DNA of 64,000 nt from Eucommia ulmoides (GCA_016647705.1 CM028327.1:11854365-11918364); one strand, 5' to 3'; counted from the first letter of the stretch, positions 36,046 through 46,787 are shown. Made by a program: numbers and translations. The notes: generated by a model from the letters alone, not told the origin.

Positions 36046-36185
36046 TGTTTTAAAAATCATGGAGTTACTAATGGAGGATATGATAGAGCTTGTTTTGGCT
36101 AAAATAGATGAGAGACTTTTTTATCACTGCTTGTAGTTTCATGTTTTTCCACTTTTTGTACCAAAAATAAATATTCACTCTTTTG

Positions 36186-36950
36186 ATCGTTAGTTTCTTA
36201 AGTATACTATATTTTTTTTTGTCCTATTTAGTGAACAACTTATTTTTTAATTAGTCTATTACCTGTGCTTGAAAGCACGGTTGTACAAAAAAAAATTGAG
36301 TTAATTTAATATTATTTTTTTTTAATTTAATTTCTATAAATTTAGTGTTTCAATATTATTATTAAATTTAATCTCTATATATTAATTCTATAATTTCCAT
36401 AAATGTTCATAATTTTCATATATTATATTTTTGCTTTTATATTATTTCTTTAATATATTTTTTTTTAATAAATTTAATATTTAAGTATTATGACTAAATT
36501 TAATAGTCATATATTATTTTTATAATTTTTGTAAATTTGATGTCCATAATTTTTATACATCATATTTTTTTTCTTTTATATACTTTCTTTATTTTATTTT
36601 TTTGTAAGTTTAATATTTTAGTATTATTGCTAAATTTAGTATAATTGCTAAATATTTAAGACACGGGTTATACGCTAACTATATATCATTTATGAAAATT
36701 TTATAAATTTAATGTCTATAGATTATGTATATTATATATTTTTTTTAATTTAATTTTTATAAATTTAATGTTTGAATATTATCTATTATATATTTTTTTT
36801 TAATTTAATTTTTATAAATTTAATGTTTGAATATTATCGCTAAATTGAAATACTAAAAATAAAAAAAATAATAAATTGATGATAAAAAAGATGAGTGATA
36901 AGTTTCCCGTAAAAATTATATTTTCAATGCATTACAGGACTTGTAACGAA
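36186..36950. other. AT-rich spacer
   Basis: No gene. Highly AT-rich with degenerate repeats; 'AATTTAATTTTTATAAAT' plus 'TTAATGTTTGAATATTA' occurs twice about 54 bp apart (36745 and 36799). It sits between the LINE and the presumed start of the host gene. Confidence 0.5.
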
Positions 36951-37142
36951 GTGTGCATTTAAAAAGAACTTGAGTTTAATCCCTCTTTTTAGTGCCTGAA
37001 AAGTCTGCCCTGCTCCCCCCCTACCCCCTCTTCAAAATTTCTTGGTCACAGTTCCATGCACCCCATAGGAGGCTGGCTATCCGTCTAGCTCTATCTGCTC
37101 ATCCCATCGGAGCTACTCAACCGCAACCTACGACTATTCGGT
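36951..37142 (+). promoter_or_regulatory. Possible promoter and 5'UTR exon of exonuclease gene
   Basis: The AT-rich spacer gives way to pyrimidine-rich then balanced sequence, ending at 'CTATTCG|GTGAGTCG', a strong splice donor. A matching acceptor, 'TTTTAAATTTTCAG', lies at about 41175-41188, 86 bp before the ATG. A 5'UTR intron of about 4 kb is therefore plausible. This is inferred from splice signals only; no transcript evidence was available. Confidence 0.4.
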
Positions 37143-37380
37143 GAGTCGTCTTGCACGACACATTTCTCTAATTCTCTATCCATCTGTTTATTTCTCTGCT
37201 CGGCAGGATTTTGGGGCTGGGAAGGTGTGGGGTTGCTGGAAGGAGTGGTGAGATAGGATGGGACCGACTTCGTAAATGGGGTTGCGGGAATAGGAAGGGG
37301 GAGGGATTTGCGACAAGAGTGGTGGGCGAAAGGAGAGAAGGTGGTGGGACAGGGCAGGGAGGTGGGGTGATGAACTGAGA

Positions 37381-37400
37381 GGGGGGGGGGGGGGGGGGGG
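37381..37400. repeat. Poly(G) run of 20
   Basis: Twenty consecutive G, preceded by purine-rich GGGA/GGTG sequence (37200-37380). A second run of 13 G lies at 40635-40647. Confidence 0.9.
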
Positions 37401-38022
37401 AGATCAGTGTGGGCTGGGTATGTCTTTCAATTGAGTTTTTGCATGATCCAGAAATAGTAATTCATTACTTAGTCTGCTTTCTCGCAGATTTTAAGCTAGT
37501 CTTTGCCATCGTTGGGATTGTTCCAGGAGTATCATTGAACAATTTCGAGGTAGTAGTCTATTGGATTGGTTATTTGTTATTGTGTTTGAAATAAAGGGGA
37601 TTGGAATGAGGTAGATGGTTTATTCCAATTAATAATGAAAGCAGGGATTCAGGGCTGGAACATGCCGTAGGTTACTTCATGTATTTGATATTAGCAAATT
37701 ATTACCAGTAACTCTGGTACATACACTTTGAACTTTGATAAGAGTGGAAAATAAAGAAGAAAACTCTAGGAATAACACCTAGATACTTTAGGCATAAAGC
37801 CATAACACCTAGGTTTGTGTTGCGTCATCCAATCCTTTGCGTGATGTTTTATTCCATCCCATTGAGAGAAAGATTGCATGAACTCAAATAGACTAAACAT
37901 CCTTAACACTAGGAAACTAGATTATTTTGACTCTCAAAACCGATTTTACTTCTACTATAGAAGCATAAGCCAGCGATACATGGAAACAATAAATAAGATC
38001 CATCGGCTAAAAGTACAGTCAT

Positions 38023-38093
38023 AAAGGGCAGCCTGGTGCTAGAAAGCTCTCGCTATGCGCTGGGTTCGGGGAAGGGTTGGACCACTTAGGTCT
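38023..38093 (-). mobile_element. Au-type SINE, 5'-truncated
   Basis: The plus strand reads AAAGGGCAGCCTGGTGCT, CTCTCGCTATGCGCTGGG, TTCGGGGAAGGG and TTGGACCACTTAGGTCT. This is the reverse complement of the 3' half of the Au SINE widespread in flowering plants. The tRNA-derived 5' half with its Pol III boxes is absent. About 10 differences from the consensus I remember. Confidence 0.8.
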
Positions 38094-38917
38094 TTTTTTA
38101 GCTTTTTTGTACAGCCATATGTTCAGAAAATATTTGAATGACCAAACTACCTCAACTGTAAAAATACAGTAAAACCTACTCAACATTGCTTTTTTTTTTT
38201 TTTAAAGAAAAAAAAACCTTAAAGATTTATTTTTTGCCAATTGTTAATATACTGATAAATGGACTTCAATATGACTAAGAATAATTGCTGAACGTCTCCT
38301 GTGAGCCATATCTTGAAATTGAACCAATTCTCCACATTTCCATATCTGAAATTCTATTTTTTCTTGTCTTTTTAATAAAAAGTACAACCTATGTTCAGAA
38401 AAGATCAGCATGACCCAAATACCTTAATTCTTATAATAAATCAAAACCTACGTGGCATTGATGAAATTTCAACACAATAAAAGATGCCTAACATGCCAAC
38501 AATTTTGATGGTCCAGAAATATAAAATCCAACTCAAGGACATGTAAAAAAATCAAATGAGCACAATTAATAATTTAACCAGAGATCTTATAAAGGATATC
38601 ATAAAAAAAAACATTTAAAAAGGGAGGTGTGTTCTTAAAACATGCAACTATTTGTGGCAAAAACAATAAGAGTATGAAAAGGAAAGTAATGACGTAGAGA
38701 AGAGAGCATTGGGGTCAATCGTGTTTCCAGGAAGAAGAAAAATAAATAGAAGGCAAGAATTAAAAAAGGCATTGCTCGTGCATGCAATAAAGAAGAAGAA
38801 GAGTAAGGTATATCTACTTCTCCATCACGTTTTTGACAATAGAGTTTTTGTTTCACTTTAGCTCTATTAGTTTCTCTTTCAGATTATTAGTCGTCCGCCA
38901 ACTTAATTTTAGGGTTT

Positions 38918-39424
38918 TGTTGAATCCCACATTGATGTTGAGCCCACGATATCTGTTTGCAGTGGTTTGTTAAAGTCCACCCTGCGCGTGAAGGGGCATG
39001 TTGAATCCCACATCGCTTGTGTTTACTTGATCCTGAGCTATATATAAGTCTAGAGGCAATCTTCCTCTTACAAGACGTCTTTTGGGAGTGAGTTAGGCTC
39101 ATTAGGTTCCTACATGGTATCGGTGTCAGGCCTTCTGTCTGATGCTGGGTGTGTTGAATCCCACATCGATGTTGGACCCTTTGATATCCGTTCGCAGGAT
39201 TTATCAAAGTCTACTCTACGCATGAAGGGGCATGTAGAATCTCACATTGATGTTGGACCCACGATATCTGTTTGCAGTGGTTTGTCAAAGTCCACACTGC
39301 GTGTGACAAGGAGTGTTGAATCCCACATCTCGTGTTACCTGATCCTGAGCTATATATGCGTCTAGCGGCAATGGTCCTCTTAAAAGACATCCTTTGAGAG
39401 TGAGTTAGCCCCTTCGGATTCTAC
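38918..39424 (+). mobile_element. TRIM-like miniature LTR element, multimeric
   Basis: Two LTR-like copies of about 115 bp (about 38999-39114 and 39313-39424) start TGTTGAATCCCACATC and share 'TGATCCTGAGCTATATAT'. The first ends CCTACA and is followed at once by TGGTATCGGTGTCAGG, a degenerate tRNA-iMet primer site. The interior consists of roughly 80-bp units ('CCACGATATCTG', 'GTTTGCAGTGGTTTG') at 39151 and 39231. A third such unit lies upstream of the first LTR at 38918, suggesting a partial tandem array. There is no coding capacity, as expected for a TRIM. Confidence 0.65.
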
Positions 39425-41273
39425 TGGTTTCAACTTTCAAATTTATGATTCTATGCTTCTCTTCACATAACATGCAACTAATGTAATCTGAACTAAAATA
39501 AACATTATAATCTAAGTAGGAAAAAAAAAAAGAGAAACGAAATTTAATGAGGCACGCATCAAGTATGATTGTCAAGGTGCTCTCTTCATTCAAAGCGCCT
39601 CACCTCACCTATGATGATGAGGAGGATTTGGTGCCCCTCGCTTTGCTTATGCTGTTAAAATAGTGGTATGACTTGGCGATGGAAGTTGTATTTTTATTTG
39701 CTTGGTGGTTTGGGGCTATATTCTTATGGTTGACAGTCTAAGGGGCGAGTTTATTATGCCCAATAAAATGTCGTGTTTCTGCAGAAGGAGCCAATAAATG
39801 TGATATGTGCGTACCGAGCTGATGTAGATGTTTAGCGAAGTGCTGGAATGGGGGTTGCTTGAGGAGATCCTTCCATTCGGAATATTTATTTATTTAGCAG
39901 TTTTTGGTGTTTATGGAAAAATAAGAATAAGATATTTTTAAATGTGCAGAGATACTTATAGCAATTAGTGGAGAATTAGTTGTATATGACTTCTTTGATT
40001 GATGAACTGTTGCTGCTCTGCTTTGTCTTTTCAAAAATTTTGGGTGATCCCTGTTCTTGTTGGCTTTGTTTGTTTTGTTTGTGCTTCACCCTTTGGTGGC
40101 CTTTCATACATTTCCACCCAGATCGCACATTATCTCCTTGTACTTTAGTGCGTGAGCGATTTCTCCATTTCAGCTTCTGATATAAATCATCTCCTAAGGA
40201 ACTAATGTGCACAGTTATTTTCCATTTGCCCATTTTTTTTCTCATGATTTTCTTCTTTATTCTTTCTTTTTTTCTACTGTAGTTTTTTTGAAAGTAAGCA
40301 CTATCCCTGCATCACTCCGCCCTTCTCGCCCACCCACCACCTCTTTCTTTCTCTATCTCTGTTTTTGTCTGTCTCCTTTGTTCTTCCTCTCTTAGTTCAC
40401 GTGGTCATGTATGCATGTAGATGTACAGAAGATTAATGATGTTCTAACGATTCTGGCAATGTCAATGCATTCATGTCAAATGAGAGGAAATTTGACGCCC
40501 TAGAAGCACCCTTGGTTGTATCACCCTTGGAAAATAAATGGCTAATGTGTTTGATCATGTGCTTTTTAGCACGTTTAATAAAATGAGTCAAAATTAACGT
40601 TCTTTTTGAAAACCGTGCCCATCACTATGTGGTTGGGGGGGGGGGGGATTTATATACTTATTTCATAAGTTGAGGGGTAAATGGCTTGCGTGTCAAAGTG
40701 CAAGGGGCTAAGCTGTAATCTTCCCTTTAGATTTTTTGTTTCAATGATGGAATGGAAATTATTTGAGACAAATAAAAACAAAGGTCAGAATATTTATTAG
40801 TAAGAACGTTTCCTCTTCCCTATTAAGCAAAAGGAAAACCTTTACTCTTTCTCAGAACATAATATCTAATTTGATTATCTAAATCTTAGATCCTATTTTT
40901 ATATCTGAATTACAAAATAAACAATTCCGTGACAACCCCAACTTTCTCAACAGTTAATATTATCAATAATCCTAATTCTTCCTGGACAGTTGGGAAAAAT
41001 TCATAGAATTTTGATCCTTTTATATCTGACTTATTATGTGTTTTTGTTTTATATTTTGTATATTGGCATTTTGTTGTGCAGTTGTTTTTGTTTGTTTGAT
41101 CCTTAATGTTTGGTATAAGTTTTTTTTCTTCTTCTTGGGGGTCTAATGTGTTGCATCCGTATAACAAGAAGAGATTTTAAATTTTCAGCCAGTGCATCTT
41201 TTGATGCGTATTAACCAGTGTACAATGATCAAGAGACTAAGATCATAATATCAGAAAAAGTTGGCATGCATTC

Positions 41274-41432
41274 ATGGCATGCTATCGGTTTTCACATCAT
41301 CAAATTCATACACTTTGGAGGAGTATTTATCGCCACCGAAGGAATTTTTCGGCGGGACAAAGAGTTGGAAACAATTTAAGCTGTCTCAGGAAATCACATC
41401 CAGGTTGTTCTTCATCCAGTCTATTTAACAAG
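41274..41432 (+). CDS. 5'-3' exonuclease family protein, exon 1 (presequence)
   Basis: The first coding exon has 53 complete codons, from an ATG to 'AAC AAG|GTAAAT', a consensus donor. The peptide starts MACYRFSHHQ and is rich in Arg, His and Ser with almost no acidic residues ('SIYRHRRNFSAGQR'), as in mitochondrial or plastid presequences. It should direct the nuclease to an organelle. It ends in phase 0, fitting the phase-0 start of the next exon. The start was chosen because it precedes the presequence; upstream is a plausible 5'UTR acceptor at 41188. Similar proteins in Arabidopsis (At3g52050 type, organellar exonucleases) have a comparable N-terminus, from memory. Confidence 0.8.
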
Positions 41433-42236
41433 GTAAATCTTGAGAACAAATTGTTTTTTTACAGAATAAACCTTAAGTTATCTTTATTCCTTCACCATGC
41501 CACCAATTATAAAAGAGATATTTGTTTTGATATTTTTTTTCTTTGTTGTGGTTGGCATTCTTCATGAATATGACAGGGCACATCAGCCTTTCAAAATTGT
41601 CATCTTGACCTTTGTATGTAAGCTTTGAGATTGCTTTGCTATGTAAGAAAGAATTTTGTCTTGGTTCAAGCTTCATGATTTGACACTGAAACGTCTTGAG
41701 ATATCTATGTATTTATTCACCTCATGAGATGCTGCCAGTATTATCAGAAACCTAGTGGCATTTGCTGGTTCTCTCCCTCTCAACATTTCCTCCGTTGCAA
41801 ACAAGCAGTTCCGTACTTTAATAGAATGACACACTCTCTCTCAACATTTCTTTCATTGCAAATTAGCAGATCAGTACTTAATTATAATGACTGTCACATT
41901 TCTTGTTTTTCTTTTTCTTAATGTTGAGTAAGAGATAGCAAATTTCTGCACTCTATATATATATTTGTCTATTCATATGTAGAGCAATGTATTTTTTGTA
42001 CATAAAGGTGTGCAGGCGCTCCCGGAGGATGGGGCATATACTTGCTGAAGTGTAGCTGATGAGTCTCTCTTTAAATGGTTTGAAAGAGAGTACATATTGG
42101 GTATCATGTAAACAGGCATTATCCATGCAAAATGCTTAATGAACCGAGAGACTTGTACCAACAAGCAATTGTAAAAAGTTATGTTGTTGCGTTTGGGAAG
42201 TTGATGTCCCCAAAAGTTTTCCGTTGCCATGTATGA

Positions 42237-42287
<51 letters not shown>

Positions 42288-43924
42288 TTTATTTATTTAT
42301 TTAAACTAACTTTTACTGGTCACATTATGTCGTTGAAACAATCACCCCGTATGTGTCTCCTGATTATTTTATGTTGGAGTCTTGTTGGAATCTCATCATG
42401 ATATTCTTGTCTGAAGTATGGACTTGCCTATAGACAACAAATCTCCAATGTTAGTCATCCATAGTTGCACGAAGCAGGGGTGGGATCAGGAGCGGGAAGC
42501 AGGGAATAGTTGAAGTCTAGGAGGTTCAAAGGTTTGGAGCGGTTAAGAAACATGTAACGTTTTTAAGACAATACAATGCATTTACTAGTGTACAAATATT
42601 TTATTTGGAATAACATATTTTCACAAAATACTATGTTTTTTTTTGAAGTCCTATTCATGTTTTTCTATATTAAAATAATTGTTAGGCTAAAGTATTTGAA
42701 AAAAAAAAAAGTTATTTTGAGATTTAGTTGTGATAGGAGCATGGTGAGAGTGAGGCTTTAACATGATAGGAATGAGTTTGATGTGAGATTCTCAAGAAGA
42801 AGTGCAGAATTGCGAGCCTGACAAGGGAACATGGCTATTTTTAGAAGGATCCTGCAACTAAGAATTCTCATCTACGTTTCTGGGCCCTTAACCCGTTTCT
42901 CTCTATTATGATAGAGAATAAGGAATCCTTCCAAAAGAGTATTTAGTGATGCAAACAACTTCTAAAACTTAACCTACCACTTTATCAATCAGTGATGAAT
43001 TTTTCGAATGCGCCATGCCACAGGTTTAGTTGTGATAGGAGTGTGGTGGGAGTGAGGTTCTAACACGGTATGAATGGGCTTGGTGATGTGAGATTCTCAG
43101 TAAGATGTGCGGAATCACGTGCCTGACAAGGGAACATGTCCATTTTCGAAGGATCTTGCAACTAAAAATTCTCATCCACGTTTGCTTCAATTTGGGCCTT
43201 AACTCATGTCTCTCTCTTTAGGATAAAGATTTAAGGAATCCTTCCGAAAGTGTAACCTTGTGATGCCAGCAGCTTCCAAAACTTAATCTGCCACTTTTCC
43301 CAATCAGTGATAACCTTTTCAGATGTGCCATGCCATAGTTTGGCTTATGCATAATTATTTTTGCAGATAAATATGGTTGAAATTATATTTTGATTTATTG
43401 TTTATCTGCAATAAAGTTTTGTTCTGAATTTGTTGGATTTGGCATATATAGCAAGGGATCCTAGAAAATTAGCCGGTGATAGTGTTCATGCTTATGAATC
43501 GGGAGAGGAATTATGGGCCTACTTGTATCTTAAGCATTTAATGGAATGTGGGAACCTTAACACTCAAAAGTACAACATGTGTTGTTCCGAATGAGTTCAA
43601 ATCTATCAATAGGCACCCAAGGAAGTGCAGCGATTAGAAATCCTGTAGGTAGGGTGTATATCTTATGTGACAAAATATAAATCTAGGCAAGCATTACTCT
43701 TTGAATAAAAGAACCTGGAAGAGGGATCGTCGACAGTAATTAATAATTTTACAAAAGTGGCTCTGTCTCACTTTTTAACTGATTTCCTTGGCTAGGTACT
43801 TCCATATATCTGCATATTGCTTGCTGTAAAATGTTCTATAGATCTTTAAGAAGTTCTTGCAATAACTTTTTGGGATATGCTTTGTCAGCTTCTCTAACTC
43901 TATTACCTTGTGTGTGATGAGCAG
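41433..43924 (+). other. Intron 1 of exonuclease gene
   Basis: 2.49 kb, GT at 41433 and AG at 43923-43924. It contains an (AT)n tract (42239-42280) and a 305-bp tandem duplication. No further exon is required, since phases on both sides are 0, but a small extra exon cannot be excluded. Confidence 0.7.
42719..43336. repeat. Tandem duplication, about 305-310 bp
   Basis: Copy 1 (about 42719-43022) and copy 2 (about 43023-43336) both run from 'TTTAGTTGTGATAGGAG' through 'CTGACAAGGGAACATG' and 'AAGGAATCCTTCC' to 'GCCATGCCA'. They differ at many sites and small indels. No ORF is conserved between them. Confidence 0.85.
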
Positions 43925-44153
43925 GGTTACTGCAAATTGTGTCATAGTTTGAATTTGGATGTGCCTCAAGTTGCTCATGCTGCTCTGTTGAGTAATATGC
44001 GTGTTACTGGAAGAGAACAAGTACCATACCAAGAAGCATTTCCTGATTCTGATCAGTCTAAAGATAGATCAGGAAACCTTGATTCTTCGCATGGCAGAGT
44101 GATGCTTATTGATGGCACATCCATTATTTATAGAGCTTACTACAAGCTTCTTG
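43925..44153 (+). CDS. 5'-3' exonuclease family protein, exon 2 (start of nuclease domain)
   Basis: 76 codons plus one base, between acceptor GAGCAG and donor TTG|GTATATG. After a linker ('GYCKLCHSLNLDVPQ', 'YQEAFPDSDQSKDR') comes 'RVMLIDGTSIIYRAYYKL'. This is the N-terminus of the Pol I-type 5'-3' exonuclease (PIN/FEN-like) domain, where the Asp of 'LIDG' binds the catalytic metal and 'YRAYYKL' begins the first helix. Such proteins remove RNA primers and flaps or process DNA ends in plant organelles. The reading frame is open throughout, with no sign of decay. It ends in phase 1, completed by the next exon. Confidence 0.9.
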
Positions 44154-44671
44154 GTATATGATTCTCCCCATTGTAATGTAATATTTAGTTCCTTTTTTGA
44201 GGAAGTGTGAGATTTGGTTTTTATTATATCTCCATGGCATTATTTTGGTATATTTGTTAAGTTGGTGGCTGTTGCTTGTTCTTCTTCCCTCTCTTCCTTG
44301 TTAATTTCTCGCATGCTTAATTATCTTTGCAAAACATGGACTTGAGGAGTATTTGGTCGATATTCCTGGTTCCGGATGGTTCTCTACCTGACAATTATAT
44401 ACCACACCGGCCATTATATGAGAAGTTTAGTTGGTTCAGTCTCCACTGTTTTATCAGACATGGATTTCGATAAAAATTCTACTTTCTTTCACTTCTTTGC
44501 ATAAATTTATTGCAGCTAGGTGTTTATACTTGTAGATTTAGCTCTGATAAACCTAAAATTAGCTCACTTGTAACCAAATTGCATATGTTTCTTCCCTTTT
44601 GACTGCGAGTATATTTATTTTATGCTACTAACTTGTTTCGGTTTTTTTTTTTCTCTTGGGGTATTGAGCAG
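44154..44671 (+). other. Intron 2 of exonuclease gene
   Basis: 518 bp, GT at 44154 to AG at 44670-44671, T-rich before the acceptor. No repeats recognised. Confidence 0.85.
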
Positions 44672-44751
44672 CTAAATTGCACCACGGCCATCTATCGAAT
44701 GCTGATGGAAATGGAGATTGGGTTTTAACTATATTTTCAGCGCTGTCTCTA
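44672..44751 (+). CDS. 5'-3' exonuclease family protein, exon 3
   Basis: An 80-bp exon between TTGAGCAG and CTA|GTAAGTCA. Joined to exon 2 it reads 'KLLAKLHHGHLSNADGNGDW' and then 'VLTIFSALSL'. This is the continuation of the plant organellar 5'-3' exonuclease domain, where the GNGDWV segment precedes a helix. Phase 1 in and phase 0 out, matching its neighbours. The donor is a perfect GTAAGT. Confidence 0.9.
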
Positions 44752-45287
44752 GTAAGTCAATACTAATTTTCCTGTTTTGGAGATCAATTTGGATCTCTTA
44801 GTATCATGTAAGGGAGATGATATTCTTATTTATTGTAAGGTGTTTTTGGTTTCAAAATGTACCAACTGTTAATGATTCTGTTTCTTGGAATATGAGAATT
44901 TCTTAACAATTTTATATTTAATTTAGACTTGTAAAAGAAAATTATATAGCATCTCATTGAGTAGCGACACCTATATGCCACTTCATTTGCTTAAAGTTGT
45001 GATTCACATTTTTCAGATGGAACCTTGGGTCCAAAACATACACCTGTTTCTTTTTGAGGATCAGTTGGCTGTTAATTATTTTTGTCTAGATCCTATATGC
45101 ACCTTTCTTGCTCAGATAGATTATGTGTATATTCTTATTATTGTTATTTTAGCTTAGTACTGATAAATAGGTGTTTTTGGATTGGTGGAGCTCTATTTTG
45201 TGTCACTCATATATGGTGATTCTTAAAAGATGATTCAAATTTGAGGTTTGGGCCTATTGTTTTTCTTTTGGGACGGATAGGTACATA

Positions 45288-45505
45288 ATGTTGGCGAGGG
45301 GTGTGAATTGTGGCTTTGTTAGGTTGGATGAGGATATAAGGAGAATTCATTTCAAACGGGCTAGAATTAAAGTTAAGGCGTCAAAGATGGTGATTCAAGT
45401 GGAGGTCGTAGGGGGGATGGGGATGTGGAGGATTAAGGTTTCTCTTTCGGTATACCGTCTGGCTACTCCGGTATTGAATCCAACCAAATTGTCTTCACTA
45501 GTAAC
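45288..45505 (+). pseudogene. Remnant resembling LINE ORF1/DUF4283 protein, left part
   Basis: An open stretch reads 'VNCGFVRLDEDIRRIHFKRA' followed by 'RIKVKASKMV'. It resembles the 'ARIKVK' segment of DUF4283/ORF1-type proteins that are abundant repeats in plant genomes. Copia B interrupts it; across the ATGCT site the sequence continues at 51080 as 'FRRRLSRDEAHGG'. The family is uncertain. Confidence 0.35.
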
Positions 45506-45510
45506 ATGCT
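45506..45510. other. Target-site duplication of copia B (left)
   Basis: ATGCT, identical to 51080-51084 after the 3' LTR. Confidence 0.9.
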
Positions 45511-45516
45511 TGTTAA

Positions 45517-46787
45517 GGTTGTGTTTGGATAGAGGATTTCTAGAAGAGATTTCATTTGGTTAGAGGATTTTGAAATCCTCTTTTGACAAATTCCTTGTTT
45601 TGGTTTGTTTGGGTTTTAGGAAAGAGGGATTTGTCAAATCCTTTTAGGGGTGAAATGAGGGATTTGGAAATACCTTTGAGAGGGGTGTCATTTGCCAATT
45701 CCTTCCAAGAGAGGATTTCACAATCTCCTCACTGATTAACCTGAGCGCTCATCTCTTTCTTCTCTTCGCGACCACTGACGATGAGTTCTCTTTCCCTTTG
45801 CGACCACCGACGATGACGAGCTTCTTCGTGACCACCAATGATGACGAGTTCGGTTTGAGTGTTCATCGATCGGGTGGATCTATATGCTCCGGGGTGGTGA
45901 GACGAGACGAGACGAGACGAGACGAGGTGTAGCGCAGTCTGGTTAGCGCATCTGTTTTGGGTACAGAGGGCCATAGGTTCGAATCCTGTCACCTTGATGT
46001 GACGCTGGAGTCAGCAAATACTTCTCGTCGTCCATCATCGTCTTCTTCTTCGTCGCTGTTCTGTTGTTGCGTCGTCATCTTCTTCGCTTCTGACTCCCAA
46101 CCGCCGTGCTCATCTCCATCTTCGCCGTCATCTTCATCAAGTGGTCGGTGACGCCTCCGGCGATGTCGTGGCATCGCTCGCTCTGTCGTCTTCCAAAGTG
46201 GTCGGCGATGGTAGGTAGACAACAAATTTAGGTTGTGTTTGGGTAAGGGATTTCTTCCTTCATTTGCTGGATTTGTGTTCGAATTGGGTGACGGTGTTGC
46301 AGATTTGTTCAATAGAAACCCTTCGCTACTTTGTCTTCGTTCGATTTGGGTTCGATTTAGGATTCCGACTTGGGTTCGATTGATTTCGCTTCTTTGTCTT
46401 CGTTCGTGGCTATAGATTTGAGTTCGTTGGGGGCAGATTTGGGTTCGATTGATTTCGCCGACAACCGCCGACGCCGCCTTCACGACGATTGCCGACGTTT
46501 AGCTCTGTGTTTTTTTTTTTTTTTTTTTAAGTGGGATCAGAAAAAGAAAAAAAAAAATTGTTCCCATAAATTTGTTGTTGAAATTTGGGATTAGAAGAAT
46601 ATTGTTTACAAATACTTTACCTATCCAAATAAGGGAATTGTAAATTATACCTTCAAATACTTCAATTCAAATAATTATCCAAATAATTATCCAAATAAGG
46701 GGGAATTGTAAATTACACGTTCAAATACTTCAATTCAAATAATTATTCAAATAAGGGATTTGTCAAATCCCTTACCCAAACACAACC
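45517..46787 (+). mobile_element. Harbinger-type TIR element carrying a tRNA gene
   Basis: Ends GGTTGTGTTTGG and CCAAACACAACC are flanked by TAA on both sides (45514-45516 and 46788-46790), a PIF/Harbinger-type 3-bp target. Removing 1271 bp plus one TAA restores a 148-bp copia B 5' LTR (TGTTAAAA...), confirming the boundaries. A third copy of the terminal repeat starts inside at 46231 (GGTTGTGTTTGGGTAAGGG) and matches the right end better than the left terminus does, so the element is composite. The interior has no transposase but carries a tRNA-Pro sequence and GC-rich gene-like DNA with CGTC/CTTCGTT repeats. Confidence 0.85.
45923..45997 (+). tRNA. tRNA-Pro(UGG), plant-mitochondrial type, captured
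   Basis: It folds as a complete cloverleaf: acceptor CGAGGTG/CACCTTG with discriminator A, D stem GCGC/GCGC, anticodon stem TCTGT/ACAGA with loop TTTGGGT (anticodon UGG), and T arm ATAGG-TTCGAAT-CCTGT. The sequence closely matches plant mitochondrial trnP as I remember it and is unlike nuclear tRNA-Pro. It therefore probably came from mitochondrial DNA. It lies inside a TIR transposon, directly after a (GACGA)n microsatellite (45900-45925). It has good A- and B-box-like positions, but expression is unknown. Confidence 0.85.

Larger units (their letters stand above)
32714..36185 (+). mobile_element. Degenerate L1-type LINE
   Basis: An ORF1 remnant, an endonuclease start, a reverse transcriptase and a C-terminal RNase H occur in that order on the plus strand. 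This is the layout of plant L1-clade LINEs that acquired an RNase H. The endonuclease breaks off after about 50 residues and RT begins about 130 bp later, so most of the endonuclease and the linker are deleted. No LTRs or terminal inverted repeats are seen. The 3' end is set approximately at the loss of coding similarity and the start of AT-rich DNA. I did not find target duplications. Confidence 0.8.
37143..41188 (+). other. Presumed 5'UTR intron
   Basis: No supported coding sequence. It holds a 20-base G run, an Au-like SINE fragment, a TRIM-like repeat and a 13-base G run. ORFs up to 106 codons here come from repeats or T-rich DNA. Confidence 0.4.

Noticed and set aside
45989-46483. 164-codon minus-strand ORF with RTQI repeats
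   Set aside because: It overlaps direct repeats inside the TIR element and runs antisense across the tRNA border; no domain seen.
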